Positions 42,043 through 50,257 of a stretch of 64,000 bases of DNA are shown in pieces (position 1 is the stretch's first letter; every line of letters begins with the position of its first letter). Where the stretch lies: contig NZ_AULS01000014.1 in the NCBI RefSeq assembly GCF_000422405.1, positions 29,602 to 93,601 on the forward strand. Reading direction: 5' to 3'. The DNA is from Microbacterium luticocti DSM 19459. GTDB lineage: Bacteria > Actinomycetota > Actinomycetes > Actinomycetales > Microbacteriaceae. The notes under the pieces were generated by a model. That model was not told the origin of the DNA, did no database searches, and was given only the letters and a program-made list of their open reading frames with translations. Position numbers and translations under genes: made by a program.

Positions 42043-43539
42043 ATGGACCTTCTGAAGACCTGGGCGGGCGGGATCGCCGCGGCAGCGGACGACGCGGCGA
42101 ATCAACCGTGGACCGGCCATGACACCCTCGTGATCGTGATGGCCGCGATCGGCATCGCGCTGGTGGTCGTGCTGATCGTGTGGCTGAAGATGCACGCGTT
42201 CCTGGCGCTGACCATCGCGGCACTGTTCGTCGGGCTGGCCAGCGGCGTGCCGGTCGAGAAGGTCACCGGTTCGTACGAGACCGGCGTGGGCGGCGTGCTC
42301 GGCTATGTCGGCGTGCTGATCGCGCTGGGCGCGATCCTCGGCAAGCTGCTGGCCGATTCGGGCGGTGCCGACCGGGTGGTCGACACCCTGCTGCGCGGGC
42401 GGCCGGCCACGCTGCCGTGGAAGATGGCGCTGATCGCCGGCATCATCGGCATCCCGATGTTCTTCGAGATCGGACTGGTGCTGCTGATCCCGGTGGTGAT
42501 GCTCGCAGTGCGCCGCGCGAACAGCACGGCGATGCGGCTGGGCATTCCGGCGCTGGCCGGCCTGTCGGTGCTGCACGGATTCGTGCCCCCGCACCCGGGT
42601 CCGCTCGCGGCGATCGGCATACTGCATGCGAACGTCGGCGACACGCTGGCGCTGGGCCTTCTGATCGCGATCCCTACCGTGGTGATCGCCGGACCGCTGT
42701 TCGCCATGCTCGCCGCCCGCTGGGTGCCGGTGGGCGCCGGCGGCGCGGCGATCCAGGTGACCGGCGGCGGGGACGGTGCGGGCCGCGGCGGGTCGGGTGC
42801 TGCGGGCGGGTCGGGTTCTGCGGGCGGGTCGGGTGCTGCGACGGCGCAGGATGCCACAGCCACCCGTCAACCCAGCTTCGGGTGGACGCTGATCACGGTG
42901 CTCTCGCCGGTGGTGCTCATGCTCGCGAAGGCCGCCGCCGACCTGTGGCTGCCCGACGGCAACGCGGCCCGGCAGGTGCTGGACTTCATCGGCGACCCGA
43001 TCACAGCGCTGCTGATCGCGGTGCTGCTGGCCATGGTCACGTTCGGCACCGCGGTCGGGTTCTCGGTGCCGACGCTCGGCAAGAAGGTGGGCGAGAGCCT
43101 GCTGCCGATCGTCGGAGTGGTGTTCATCGTGGGTGCCGGCGGCGGGTTCAAGCAGGTGCTCGTGGACGGTGGCACCGGTGATGCGATCGCGAAGATCGCC
43201 GTCGCGGCCAGCCTGTCGGTGGTGGTGATGGGGTGGATCGTGGCCGTGCTGATCCGGCTGGCGACCGGCTCGGCGACGGTGGCGACGGTGACCGCGGCGG
43301 GCATCGTGGCGCCGCTGGCGCAGGGACTCAGCCCGTGGCACCTGGCGCTGGTGGTGCTGGCGGTGGGCGCCGGATCGTTGTTCTTCTCGCACGTGAACGA
43401 CGCCGGGTTCTGGCTCGTGAAGGAGTACTTCGGCCTCACCGTCGGGCAGACCATCAAGACTTGGTCGGTGATGGAGACCGTGATCTCGGTCGTCGGCTTC
43501 CTGTTCGTGCTGCTGCTGTGGGTGCTGACGCCGGCGTAG
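42043..43539 (+). CDS. Gluconate:H+ symporter, GntP family
   Basis: About 498 residues with 12 to 14 membrane helices. GntP signatures include LGAILGKLLADSGGADRVVDTLL, GIPMFFEIGLVLLIPVV, HGFVPPHPGPLAAIG and FFSHVNDAGFWLVKEYF. A Gly/Ser/Ala-rich linker at about residues 240-270 (GGSGAAGGSGSAGGSG) is longer than in the E. coli protein. It imports gluconate, matching the kinase upstream. Starts at GTG 42034 or ATG 42043; neither has a strong ribosome site. Confidence 0.94.
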   Translation: MDLLKTWAGGIAAAADDAANQPWTGHDTLVIVMAAIGIALVVVLIVWLKMHAFLALTIAALFVGLASGVPVEKVTGSYETGVGGVLGYVGVLIALGAILGKLLADSGGADRVVDTLLRGRPATLPWKMALIAGIIGIPMFFEIGLVLLIPVVMLAVRRANSTAMRLGIPALAGLSVLHGFVPPHPGPLAAIGILHANVGDTLALGLLIAIPTVVIAGPLFAMLAARWVPVGAGGAAIQVTGGGDGAGRGGSGAAGGSGSAGGSGAATAQDATATRQPSFGWTLITVLSPVVLMLAKAAADLWLPDGNAARQVLDFIGDPITALLIAVLLAMVTFGTAVGFSVPTLGKKVGESLLPIVGVVFIVGAGGGFKQVLVDGGTGDAIAKIAVAASLSVVVMGWIVAVLIRLATGSATVATVTAAGIVAPLAQGLSPWHLALVVLAVGAGSLFFSHVNDAGFWLVKEYFGLTVGQTIKTWSVMETVISVVGFLFVLLLWVLTPA

Positions 43540-43601
43540 GCGTCCACGGGCCGGCGGGAGCGTCCACGGGCCGGCGGGCGGGAGCGTACACGGGCCGGCC
43601 G

Positions 43602-43667
43602 GCGGTGTTCGTCGATACCGACGGCAACGTGATCGGCCTGTTCGAGGGCACGATGGGTCAGGTGTGA
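43602..43667 (+). pseudogene. Remnant: C-terminal tail of a VOC/glyoxalase-like gene
   Basis: These 66 bases translate in one frame as AVFVDTDGNVIGLFEGTMGQV and then stop. The C-terminus of the intact VOC gene at 47892 is AVFEDPDGNVIGLFEGGM. The DNA itself is alike. No upstream part of such a gene is found between the permease stop at 43539 and this point; instead there are three copies of a GCGTCCACGGGCCGGCGGG word. I read it as the end of a deleted gene. Confidence 0.75.
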
Positions 43668-43684
43668 TCTCCGCCGACGGGGCA

Positions 43685-43990
43685 TGTCCCACAACCTGCG
43701 GCATCCGGACACCGGTGGTCGCACCTTCTGAGACACGGTCTCAGGTGTGTCCCACAACCTGCGGCTTGCGGATCCCGCAACCCACGAGTTCTGAGACACG
43801 GTCATCAGGGTTGTCCCACAACATGCGGCATCTGGGCACTTGTGGTCACACCTACTGAGACACGGTCATCAGGGTTGTCCCACAACATGCGGCATCCGGA
43901 CACCGGTGGTCACAGCTACTGAGACACGGTCTCAGGTGTGTCCCACAACGTGCGGCATCCGGAGCCCGCAACCCGCGACTTATGAGACAC
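43685..43990. repeat. Five tandem copies of the TGTCCCACAA...TGAGACA palindromic repeat
   Basis: Left ends TGTCCCACAA begin at 43685, 43748, 43812, 43876 and 43939 (period 63-64 bp), each followed by a CATGCGGCATCCGG-like interior and by a TTCTGAGACACGG-like right end. Adjacent copies differ at several positions, and copies 1 and 4, and 2 and 5, are most alike in the middle, so the array may have grown by duplicating pairs or triplets. No gene is visible in the 518 bases between 43540 and 44057. Confidence 0.88.
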
Positions 43991-44057
43991 GCCGGTTCGG
44001 CGGCGACCCGGCGGTCGACTCACGCCGGTGTCCCCGGGCTCGGGTAACGTCGGGCGG

Positions 44058-44738
44058 GTGAACAGCGGTGCGTCGACGGATGCCAGGGCTGCCCTGTCGC
44101 GGCTGTCCGGCCCCGCCGTGGATTGGCGCCGGCTCGCGCCCACCCGCGCCGAGCGGGTGCTGCCGACACCACGGCGGTCGGCGGTGCTCATGTTGTTCGG
44201 CGCGGCGGACGGGTCACCGACCACCGGGCCCGTCGCCCCGGATGATTCCGCGGTGCTGCTGCTGCGGCGATCGGCGGGGCTGCGCCACCATCCCGGCCAG
44301 ATCGGCTTTCCGGGGGGCGGACTCGAGCCCGGTGACACCGGACCCGCCGCCGCGGCCGTGCGTGAGGCGGTCGAAGAGACCGGGGTGGACCCGAGCGGGA
44401 TCGAACTGTTCACGCCGCTGCCCGAGCTGCCGTTGGCGGTGAGCAACCACATCGTGACCCCGGTCCCGGCCTGGTGGCAGCATCCGTCACCGGTGCACGC
44501 GGTGGATGCGGCCGAGACCCAAGAGGTGTTCCTCGCGCCGGTGGCGGCACTGCTCGACCCCGACAATCGGCGCAGTGTCGAGCAGGTGCGCGGCATGCGC
44601 ATTCCTCGGATGCCGGCATTCGAGCTCGACGGTCGGCTGATCTGGGGGTTCACCGGTGTGCTGCTGTCGGGGCTGTTCGACACGCTGGGCTGGACGCGCG
44701 ACTGGGACGAGACACGGCTGGCCGAACCCGACGCGTGA
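44058..44738 (+). CDS. Nudix hydrolase (CoA pyrophosphatase type)
   Basis: 226 residues. The Nudix box is G-x5-E-x7-REAVEETGV around residues 88-110, and the upstream LRHHPGQIGFPGGG motif is diagnostic of the CoA diphosphatase subgroup (NuBa/UPF0035-like). It hydrolyses CoA and derivatives to 4'-phosphopantetheine and ADP. The GTG start at 44058 (NSGASTDARA) follows GTCGGGCG. Downstream of the 63-bp repeat array. Confidence 0.92.
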   Translation: MNSGASTDARAALSRLSGPAVDWRRLAPTRAERVLPTPRRSAVLMLFGAADGSPTTGPVAPDDSAVLLLRRSAGLRHHPGQIGFPGGGLEPGDTGPAAAAVREAVEETGVDPSGIELFTPLPELPLAVSNHIVTPVPAWWQHPSPVHAVDAAETQEVFLAPVAALLDPDNRRSVEQVRGMRIPRMPAFELDGRLIWGFTGVLLSGLFDTLGWTRDWDETRLAEPDA

Positions 44739-44855
44739 GTCTCACCCCCCGCTCGACTGCGGCCCGGCACCCCGCGGCGTGCGGTCATCGACCGGACCCG
44801 AGGCATCCCGATCCCGATCCCGGCGCCGGTGGCGGCGGCGCGTAGGCTCGGGCCC

Positions 44856-45455
44856 ATGGTGTACCGCCCGGCATCCCAGGGTCGATGCGTGGTGCTGGTG
44901 CGGCACGGTGAAACCGAGTGGAGTCGTGCGGCGCGGCACACGTCGGTGACCGATGTCGAGCTGACCGACGCCGGCCGGGAGCAGGCGCGGCGGATCGGCG
45001 CGGAGCTGGTGGGACATCCGTTCGCGCATGTGTTCTCGAGCCCGCGGCGTCGCGCACGGGAGACGGCCGCCCTGGCCGGATTCGCTGCACCGACGGTGCT
45101 GCCCGAGTTGGCGGAGTGGGACTACGGCCCGGCCGAGGGCCTGACCACGCGCGAGATCAGTGAGCGGGTCGGTCACCCCTGGCGGGTGTGGACGGCACGG
45201 CCCCCCGACCCGGTGCCGGCCGAGGACGTCGCCGACGTCGGCCGACGCGCCGATGCCGTGATCGCCCGGCTGCACGAGGCCGGCGGGGATGCCGTGGTCT
45301 TCGCCCACGCGCATCTGCTGCGCATACTGGCGGCACGGTGGATCGGCGTGCCGCCCGGCGACGGTGCGCTGCTGGCCCTGTCCACCGGCACAATCAGCGA
45401 GCTCGGGTACGAGCACGATGCACCGGTGTTGTGCCGGTGGAACCTCGAGGTGTGA
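44856..45455 (+). CDS. Histidine-phosphatase superfamily protein
   Basis: 199 residues. The catalytic LVRHGETEW is at about 14-22 and the second histidine in FAHAHLLRILAARW near 152; SSPRRRARETAA and EWDYGPAEGL also fit the phosphoglycerate-mutase-like branch. It removes phosphate from a small metabolite; the substrate cannot be told. ATG at 44856. Confidence 0.92.
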   Translation: MVYRPASQGRCVVLVRHGETEWSRAARHTSVTDVELTDAGREQARRIGAELVGHPFAHVFSSPRRRARETAALAGFAAPTVLPELAEWDYGPAEGLTTREISERVGHPWRVWTARPPDPVPAEDVADVGRRADAVIARLHEAGGDAVVFAHAHLLRILAARWIGVPPGDGALLALSTGTISELGYEHDAPVLCRWNLEV

Positions 45456-45626
45456 GCGTCGCCGCGCGGGTATCAGCCGGGTGCGTCGGCTGCACCACGG
45501 ACGCGGTGCGGCAGCCGGCGCACGGATGGGGTGCCCCGGCGTCCTGAGTCACGCCCGACCGGAGGCAAGGCGCGCGACAAGACCCGATGACGTGGGTGCG
45601 ACGCACCTCCCGATAGGCTGGCGCCG

Positions 45627-46289
45627 ATGACCACATGGCGGGCGCGACTGATCGACATCGGCGTCGTGACATCGGCGGCGATGCAGCTGCTGTTGGCGGT
45701 GCTCGGGCTGGCGTTCATGCTCTCGGAGGACGAGAACGACACGATCATCTTCCTGCTGGAATGGTGTGTGCTGGGCACGCTGTACGCGATCGCGGTGCTG
45801 GTGGTGCTGCAGGTCGCCAGCCGGGTGCCGCAGGAGCGCGCGCCACGGCCGCTGCGACGGATGCAGGTGAACCCGGTGATCCGCGCCGTGGCGATCGCCT
45901 CGGCCTGCGCGGCCGGGTTGACCGGGATCGTGTCGGTGTTCCTGGTGCTGCTGTTCCGCGACGACGAAGACCTCGGCGCGGCCGTGGCCGCCGTGGGGGT
46001 CTGGGCGATGCTGCTGTCGTGGGGGCTCGTGCACTGGGGCTTCGCGCAGTGGTACCACCAGCTGTACCACGCTGCCGCCGAGCCGCCGCTCACGTTCCCC
46101 GGCACCCCGCATCCGAATCTCGTCGACTTCGCCTACTTCGCGTACACGATCGGCACGACCTTCGCCACCGCCGACGTCGAAGTGCGCAGCCGGCGTATCC
46201 GGTGGTTGATGACGCTGCACTCGGTGCTGAGCTTCTTCTTCAACGGCGGCATCATCGTGCTGGCGCTGAACACGCTGCTGAGCATCTGA
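45627..46289 (+). CDS. DUF1345 membrane protein
   Basis: 220 residues with five or six membrane helices. The conserved core of DUF1345 is visible: LVHWGFAQWYHQLYH, FAYFAYTIGTTFATADVEVRSRRIRWLMTLHSVLSFFFNGGIIVLALNTL. Function unknown; it occurs widely in bacteria. ATG at 45627 follows GATAGGCTGGCGCCG. The preceding 170 bases contain nothing recognisable. Confidence 0.9.
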   Translation: MTTWRARLIDIGVVTSAAMQLLLAVLGLAFMLSEDENDTIIFLLEWCVLGTLYAIAVLVVLQVASRVPQERAPRPLRRMQVNPVIRAVAIASACAAGLTGIVSVFLVLLFRDDEDLGAAVAAVGVWAMLLSWGLVHWGFAQWYHQLYHAAAEPPLTFPGTPHPNLVDFAYFAYTIGTTFATADVEVRSRRIRWLMTLHSVLSFFFNGGIIVLALNTLLSI

Positions 46290-46302
46290 CGCATCCGCCC
46301 GA

Positions 46303-46329
46303 CATCGACGCACCAGATCGACGTCGATG
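46303..46329. terminator. Hairpin after the DUF1345 gene
   Basis: CATCGACG (46303-46310) and CGTCGATG (46322-46329) are perfect complements with an 11-base loop, 14 bases past the DUF1345 stop. It lies between convergent genes and probably ends transcription of DUF1345. No U-run. Confidence 0.55.
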
Positions 46330-46461
46330 CGCGCCCGGCGACTCGCGCACCCAGCTCAACCATCGACGACGCCCAGCCCGGCAACCGGCCCGCTCGCTCG
46401 GCGGCTCACCCGCCGTTGTCGACATCGGGCGCCCGGGCTGTGGCATCCGTCGCCGGCGTGG

Positions 46462-47577
46462 TCACATCCACTTGCGCCACTTGAACACGGCGTACAGCAC
46501 GGCGGCGAACCCGACCATGAGCAGCACCGCGACCGGGTACCCGAACGCCCAGTGCAGTTCGGGCATGACGTCGAAGTTCATGCCGTAGACGGCGGCGATC
46601 AGGGTGGGGGCGAACAGGATCGCCGCCCAGCCGGAGATCTTCTTCATGTCTTCGTTCTGCCGCTGCGCGACGAGCGTGGCGTTGACGTTGAGGATCTGTG
46701 ACAGCGCATCGCGATACTCGGTGACCTGTGCGTGGGCACGGGTGAGGTGGTCGGAGACGTCCTCGAGGTAGGCCTGCAGTTCGCCGGCGATGCCGTACTT
46801 GCCGAAGCCGGCGCGCAGCGCCTGCAACACCTCTGACATCGACGCGGTGGTGTGCTGCATGTCGATGACCTCTTGGCTGAGCCGATAGATGCGCTCGGTG
46901 ACGGCGGCATCTCCGCTGAACACCTGCCGTTCGATCTGCTCTTTGTCGATCTCGAGGCCCTGCAGCACCGACGGATACCCGTCGACGATCGTGTCGAGCA
47001 CGCGGTAGGCGATGGCTTCGGGCCCGAGGCGCAGCAGGTCGTGGTCGGCCAGCAGGGGTGGAACACGGCCACGGCCGGCATCGAGGCGGGCGTCGTCGAA
47101 GGCCGCGCCGTCGGTGCCGTCGATCCAGCGGCGGTCGGGGCAGAGCAGGGCGACCGCGTGCGGACGCACGAGCAGGTGGAACTCGGCGAAGTCGACCTCT
47201 TCGCGCGCATCGTCGTAGCGCGCCGAGCGCACGACGAGGAACAGCACGTCGCCGTATCGCTCGAGTTTGGGGCGCTGGTGCGCGTGCAGCAGGTCCTCAC
47301 GCAGCAGGGGATGCAGCTCCCAGGCGTCGGCGAGCTCGTCGATGGTCTGCGGTGTCGGCGTCGGGAAGAAGAACATCGCGAGCCGGTCGTCCGCCGCGTC
47401 GGCGAAGGCGAGGCCGTCGGCGATGGAGGCCGTGGTCGGCGCGGGTACGGCTCGCCCGTCGGTCACGTATCGGGCGAAGATCCGCGCGGCCGGTGCGTCG
47501 GTCGGCTCGGCGGTGCGGCGCCGACGCAACAGGTCCGGGCGCCATGACGATTCGGCCTCGTTCCGCGCTCGCGACAT
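46462..47577 (-). CDS. CorA-type magnesium/cobalt transporter
   Basis: 371 residues. A soluble funnel domain is followed by the pore helix with NEDMKKISGWAAILFAPTLIAAVYGMNFDVMPE (YGMNF is the CorA signature) and a second membrane helix; the C-terminus KWRKWM is basic, as usual. It takes up Mg2+ as a pentamer. ATG at 47577 is preceded by AGGAGG at eight bases, a clearly better choice than the GTG at 47586. Confidence 0.95.
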   Translation of the reverse strand: MSRARNEAESSWRPDLLRRRRTAEPTDAPAARIFARYVTDGRAVPAPTTASIADGLAFADAADDRLAMFFFPTPTPQTIDELADAWELHPLLREDLLHAHQRPKLERYGDVLFLVVRSARYDDAREEVDFAEFHLLVRPHAVALLCPDRRWIDGTDGAAFDDARLDAGRGRVPPLLADHDLLRLGPEAIAYRVLDTIVDGYPSVLQGLEIDKEQIERQVFSGDAAVTERIYRLSQEVIDMQHTTASMSEVLQALRAGFGKYGIAGELQAYLEDVSDHLTRAHAQVTEYRDALSQILNVNATLVAQRQNEDMKKISGWAAILFAPTLIAAVYGMNFDVMPELHWAFGYPVAVLLMVGFAAVLYAVFKWRKWM

Positions 47578-47682
47578 GCCGGTCACCTCCTCATGCGCCG
47601 GGTCGGCGCGGTTCTCGAGTCTAGAATGCCGGGCTGGCGTCGGAATGTCGCGGCGCTCGCGTACGCCGGCGGCGGCCGCACC

Positions 47683-47812
47683 GGGACTCTGCGTCGGGAC
47701 TCTGCGTCGGGACTCTGCGTCGGGAGTCTGCGTCGGGAGTCTGCGTTGGGATCCTGTGTCAGGACTCTGCGCCGGGACTCTGCGTCGGGACTCTGCGTCG
47801 GGATTCTGCGTC
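47683..47812. repeat. Ten tandem copies of a 13-bp unit GGGACTCTGCGTC
   Basis: The unit repeats at exactly 13 bp from 47683 to 47812; most copies differ by one or two bases (GGGAGTCTGCGTC, GGGATCCTGTGTC, AGGACTCTGCGCC). Because 13 is not divisible by three, a run of translation would change frame every unit, so it is non-coding. It lies in the promoter region between CorA and the VOC gene, so copy number could alter expression of the VOC gene. Confidence 0.9.
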
Positions 47813-47891
47813 GGGCGGGGGTCTTGTCATCGCATCACCGGCGACGTACGGTGAGCGCGTTCCACGATTCCCCCACGACGAAGGAGCGATC

Positions 47892-48248
47892 ATGTCTCAC
47901 GGCGACGTCACCCATCTTGAGATCCCGGTGACCGATTTCGAGGCAGCGAAGAAGTTCTACGGCACGGTGCTCGGTTGGAGCATCGAGGAGGCGCCCGGTT
48001 TCGCCGGCTACCCGATGTGGCGGGCACCGAACCAGGTCAGCGGTGGGGCGCTCGTCGCGCGCAGCGACGATTTCACCCAGCCGCGCAGCACGGTCGAGGT
48101 CGACTCGATCGATGACGTGCTCGCGAAGGTCGAGGCATCCGGCGGCCGCGTGCGCACGCCCAAGAGCGCGATCACCGACACCAGCTGGTGGGCGGTGTTC
48201 GAAGACCCCGACGGCAACGTCATCGGGCTGTTCGAAGGCGGCATGTAG
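47892..48248 (+). CDS. VOC-family (glyoxalase/bleomycin-resistance-like) protein
   Basis: 118 residues, one VOC domain: THLEIPVTDFEAAKKFYGTVLGWSIEE at the N-terminus and VFEDPDGNVIGLFEG at the C-terminus. The function is open; the family includes metal-dependent lyases, dioxygenases and binding proteins. ACGAAGGAGCGATC is a strong ribosome site before ATG 47892. It is flanked on both sides by tandem arrays, and a remnant of a second copy lies at 43602. Confidence 0.9.
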   Translation: MSHGDVTHLEIPVTDFEAAKKFYGTVLGWSIEEAPGFAGYPMWRAPNQVSGGALVARSDDFTQPRSTVEVDSIDDVLAKVEASGGRVRTPKSAITDTSWWAVFEDPDGNVIGLFEGGM

Positions 48249-48275
48249 GTCGGATCTGCCAGGGGTCACCGGCAC

Positions 48276-48416
48276 GCCGGCTACCTGTGCGCCGGCTACC
48301 GAAAGGCCGGCTACTGGTGCGTGGGCTACCGGTGTCCGTGCGCCGGCTACCGGTCCGCCGGGTACCGGTCCGCCGGGTACCGGAGCACCGGCTACCTGTG
48401 CGCCGGGTACGGAACG
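48276..48416. repeat. Nine copies of a 15-bp unit GCCGGCTACCGGTCC
   Basis: GCCGGCTACC or a one- or two-base variant starts at 48276, 48291, 48306, 48321, 48342, 48357, 48372, 48387 and 48402; the period is 15 bp except for one 21-bp step. The array begins 28 bases after the stop codon of the VOC gene. A 15-bp unit would be translatable but the 21-bp step and context (no ribosome site) make it non-coding. Confidence 0.88.
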
Positions 48417-48488
48417 CCTGTGATGCCACAGTCGAGCAGCCGGGCCCGGTGCAACAGGAACGATGTGTGTTCGGCGCTGCACCGCCAC

Positions 48489-49865
48489 TCATGCGGCGTG
48501 GTACTCGAAGCGTGCGCGTCCCCCCAGTCGGGGTGTTCCGGTCGGATCGATCGTCGGTGGAGGAATGAACCAGACCCGGGCGGTCACGCCGTGTCCGTCG
48601 ATGCGGATCTGCCATCCGTTGTCATGGATGCGGTGGTGGCAGGACTCGCACAGCAGCACGCCTTCGTCGATGTCGGTGCGGCCGTGATCTCGGTGCCACC
48701 AGTTCAGGTGGTGGGCCTTGGTCATCCCCGGTGGCAGATGGCACATCGCGCATCCGCCGTCGCGTTCTGCCAGGGCGAGTTTCTGTGCGCGGGTGAACAG
48801 GCGTTTCATCCGGCCCCAGTCGATGATCTCGCCCTTTCCGTCCAGGACGGCGGGGATGACCCCAGCGGTTGCGGCCAGGTGACGGGCTGCTTTCGGGGAG
48901 ATCGGCTGGGTGACACCGTCGATGCCCGCCAGCCCGATCCCTTCGGTCAGCGTGTCCAGATCCATCCGCACCACCACGGTTGCCCCGTCCAGCGGCAGGT
49001 CGCCCTGCGCGCACCCCAACGCGTGCTCGGCGAGCTGGACCAGAGCATCCGCCTGCAGCTGTGGCACGGAAGGCCGGATCCGGTCGTCGTCACCGGTGAT
49101 GACGTCATCCTTCGCTTCACGGAAACCGGCGGTCACGAGCGCTTCGAGCGCCGTCTTGAGCGCGGCGCCACCCGAGGCGACGTCGAGCTTCGCATCGAGG
49201 AACAGGAATCCGTCCCGCTCCCACATCCGGGCATACCGTTCCCCGCGACGCTCATCTTCTGAGGGTGCGACGCCGTCCTGGTCGAGGTACGCCTCGGCCT
49301 GGGTGACGAGTTTGCGCAGCTGGTCCAGAGCGAGCCCGGGTGCCGCGGCCACGAGCGTCCGTTCGGCCGCCTCACGGTCCTGTACCGTCGTGCGCACAGC
49401 CAACTTCTGGAGCATGCCGATGATGATGCCGGCCGCGACCGCACCGAGGTCACCGGTGGACATCGCCTCGGCGACGTGCGGATGCGTGGGCGGCAACGGC
49501 TCGCCTGTGAGTGCCATGCGCGGTTCGATCGCCTTGCCGACGCTGACCAGCCGGCCTGCGTCACCGGCCCCGATGCCCGTGACCGCAGCCAGCAACGCGC
49601 CGGCGTTCCGATAGCCGTGCTGCTTGGCGAGAGAGTCCGCCCCGAGCTCCGGGCGCGACGCGCGGTCGAGGGCCGCGGCGACCTCGGCACGCACGGCGTC
49701 GAATCGCCGCCCGACCGCACCTATGGCCTCGACGACCGGCACCAGCGCCGCGGGGGACAACTCAGCTGCCGGGCCGGCCGGCCCGGAGGAATCCATCGTG
49801 CCGCCACTCCACGCGGACCGCAGCGCGGCGATCGCGTTCTCGAGTCCGGTCAGGGCGTCTTCCAT
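48489..49865 (-). CDS. DUF222/HNH endonuclease-domain protein (13E12-like)
   Basis: 458 residues. DUF222 occupies the first 330 or so residues, then an HNH domain with CAMCHLPPGMTKAHHLNWWHRDHGRTDIDEGVLLCESCHHRIHDNGW, including two CxxC zinc knuckles and the HH-N-H catalytic pattern. This family is present in many copies in actinobacteria, often with mobile DNA, and its biological role is not established. A consensus-like promoter directly upstream places the transcription start at the ATG of 49865, so the mRNA is probably leaderless. Confidence 0.92.
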   Translation of the reverse strand: MEDALTGLENAIAALRSAWSGGTMDSSGPAGPAAELSPAALVPVVEAIGAVGRRFDAVRAEVAAALDRASRPELGADSLAKQHGYRNAGALLAAVTGIGAGDAGRLVSVGKAIEPRMALTGEPLPPTHPHVAEAMSTGDLGAVAAGIIIGMLQKLAVRTTVQDREAAERTLVAAAPGLALDQLRKLVTQAEAYLDQDGVAPSEDERRGERYARMWERDGFLFLDAKLDVASGGAALKTALEALVTAGFREAKDDVITGDDDRIRPSVPQLQADALVQLAEHALGCAQGDLPLDGATVVVRMDLDTLTEGIGLAGIDGVTQPISPKAARHLAATAGVIPAVLDGKGEIIDWGRMKRLFTRAQKLALAERDGGCAMCHLPPGMTKAHHLNWWHRDHGRTDIDEGVLLCESCHHRIHDNGWQIRIDGHGVTARVWFIPPPTIDPTGTPRLGGRARFEYHAA

Positions 49866-49871
49866 ACTTCT

Positions 49872-49899
49872 ATAGTACAGAGTTACGAGCATATGTCAA
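49872..49899 (-). promoter_or_regulatory. Consensus promoter for a leaderless mRNA
   Basis: On the minus strand TTGACA (49894-49899) and TACTAT (49872-49877) are separated by 16 bases; six bases after the -10 is the start codon ATG at 49865. Transcription start normally falls 6-7 bases after the -10, so the mRNA would begin at or near the A of ATG. Confidence 0.75.
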
Positions 49900-50050
49900 C
49901 CCATCTGTCCACGAGTCTCGCATCTGTGGATAAGTGTTGCCGCGGCATCGCTGGGGAGGAGACGCTGCACATCAAACGTTTCTACGAACCTCGGACATCT
50001 CGGCGCGCTCTACAGGCGCCCGGCGGCCGGGCCGTGGCATCCATTCGTCA

Positions 50051-50255
50051 CAGCGCCGTGATCAGAGCATCACAGCGCCTCGACCAGACCAGCACAGCGC
50101 CGCGATCAGAGCATGACAGCGCCTCGATCAGACCGTCACAGCGGTCAGACCATCACGGCGCCTCGACCAGCACAGCGCCGTGATCAGACGATCGCAGCGC
50201 CTCGACCAGACCACTACAGCGACCAGACCATCACGCGCCTCGACCAGAGCATCCG
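50051..50255. repeat. Nine degenerate copies of a 22-bp repeat CAGCGCCTCGACCAGACCAT-like
   Basis: CAGCGCC or a variant starts at 50051, 50073, 50095, 50117, 50139, 50156, 50173, 50195 and 50217 (period 22 bp, two steps of 17). Each copy is followed by either CTCGACCAGACC or GTGATCAGAGC. The gene-free stretch 49866-50257 thus consists of the HNH promoter, about 150 bases without recognisable content and this array up to the DJ-1-like gene. Confidence 0.88.
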
Positions 50256-50257
50256 CT

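Noticed and set aside
43685..43990. CRISPR array
   Set aside because: The whole 63-64 bp unit is repeated, with no constant repeat separated by unique spacers of equal length, and no cas genes are in the window.
47683..47812. Repeat-peptide coding region
   Set aside because: 13-bp unit changes frame each copy and there is no ribosome site or start codon of quality.
50051..50255. CRISPR-like array of short repeats
   Set aside because: 22-bp units are joined without spacers and are degenerate; it is a simple tandem repeat.
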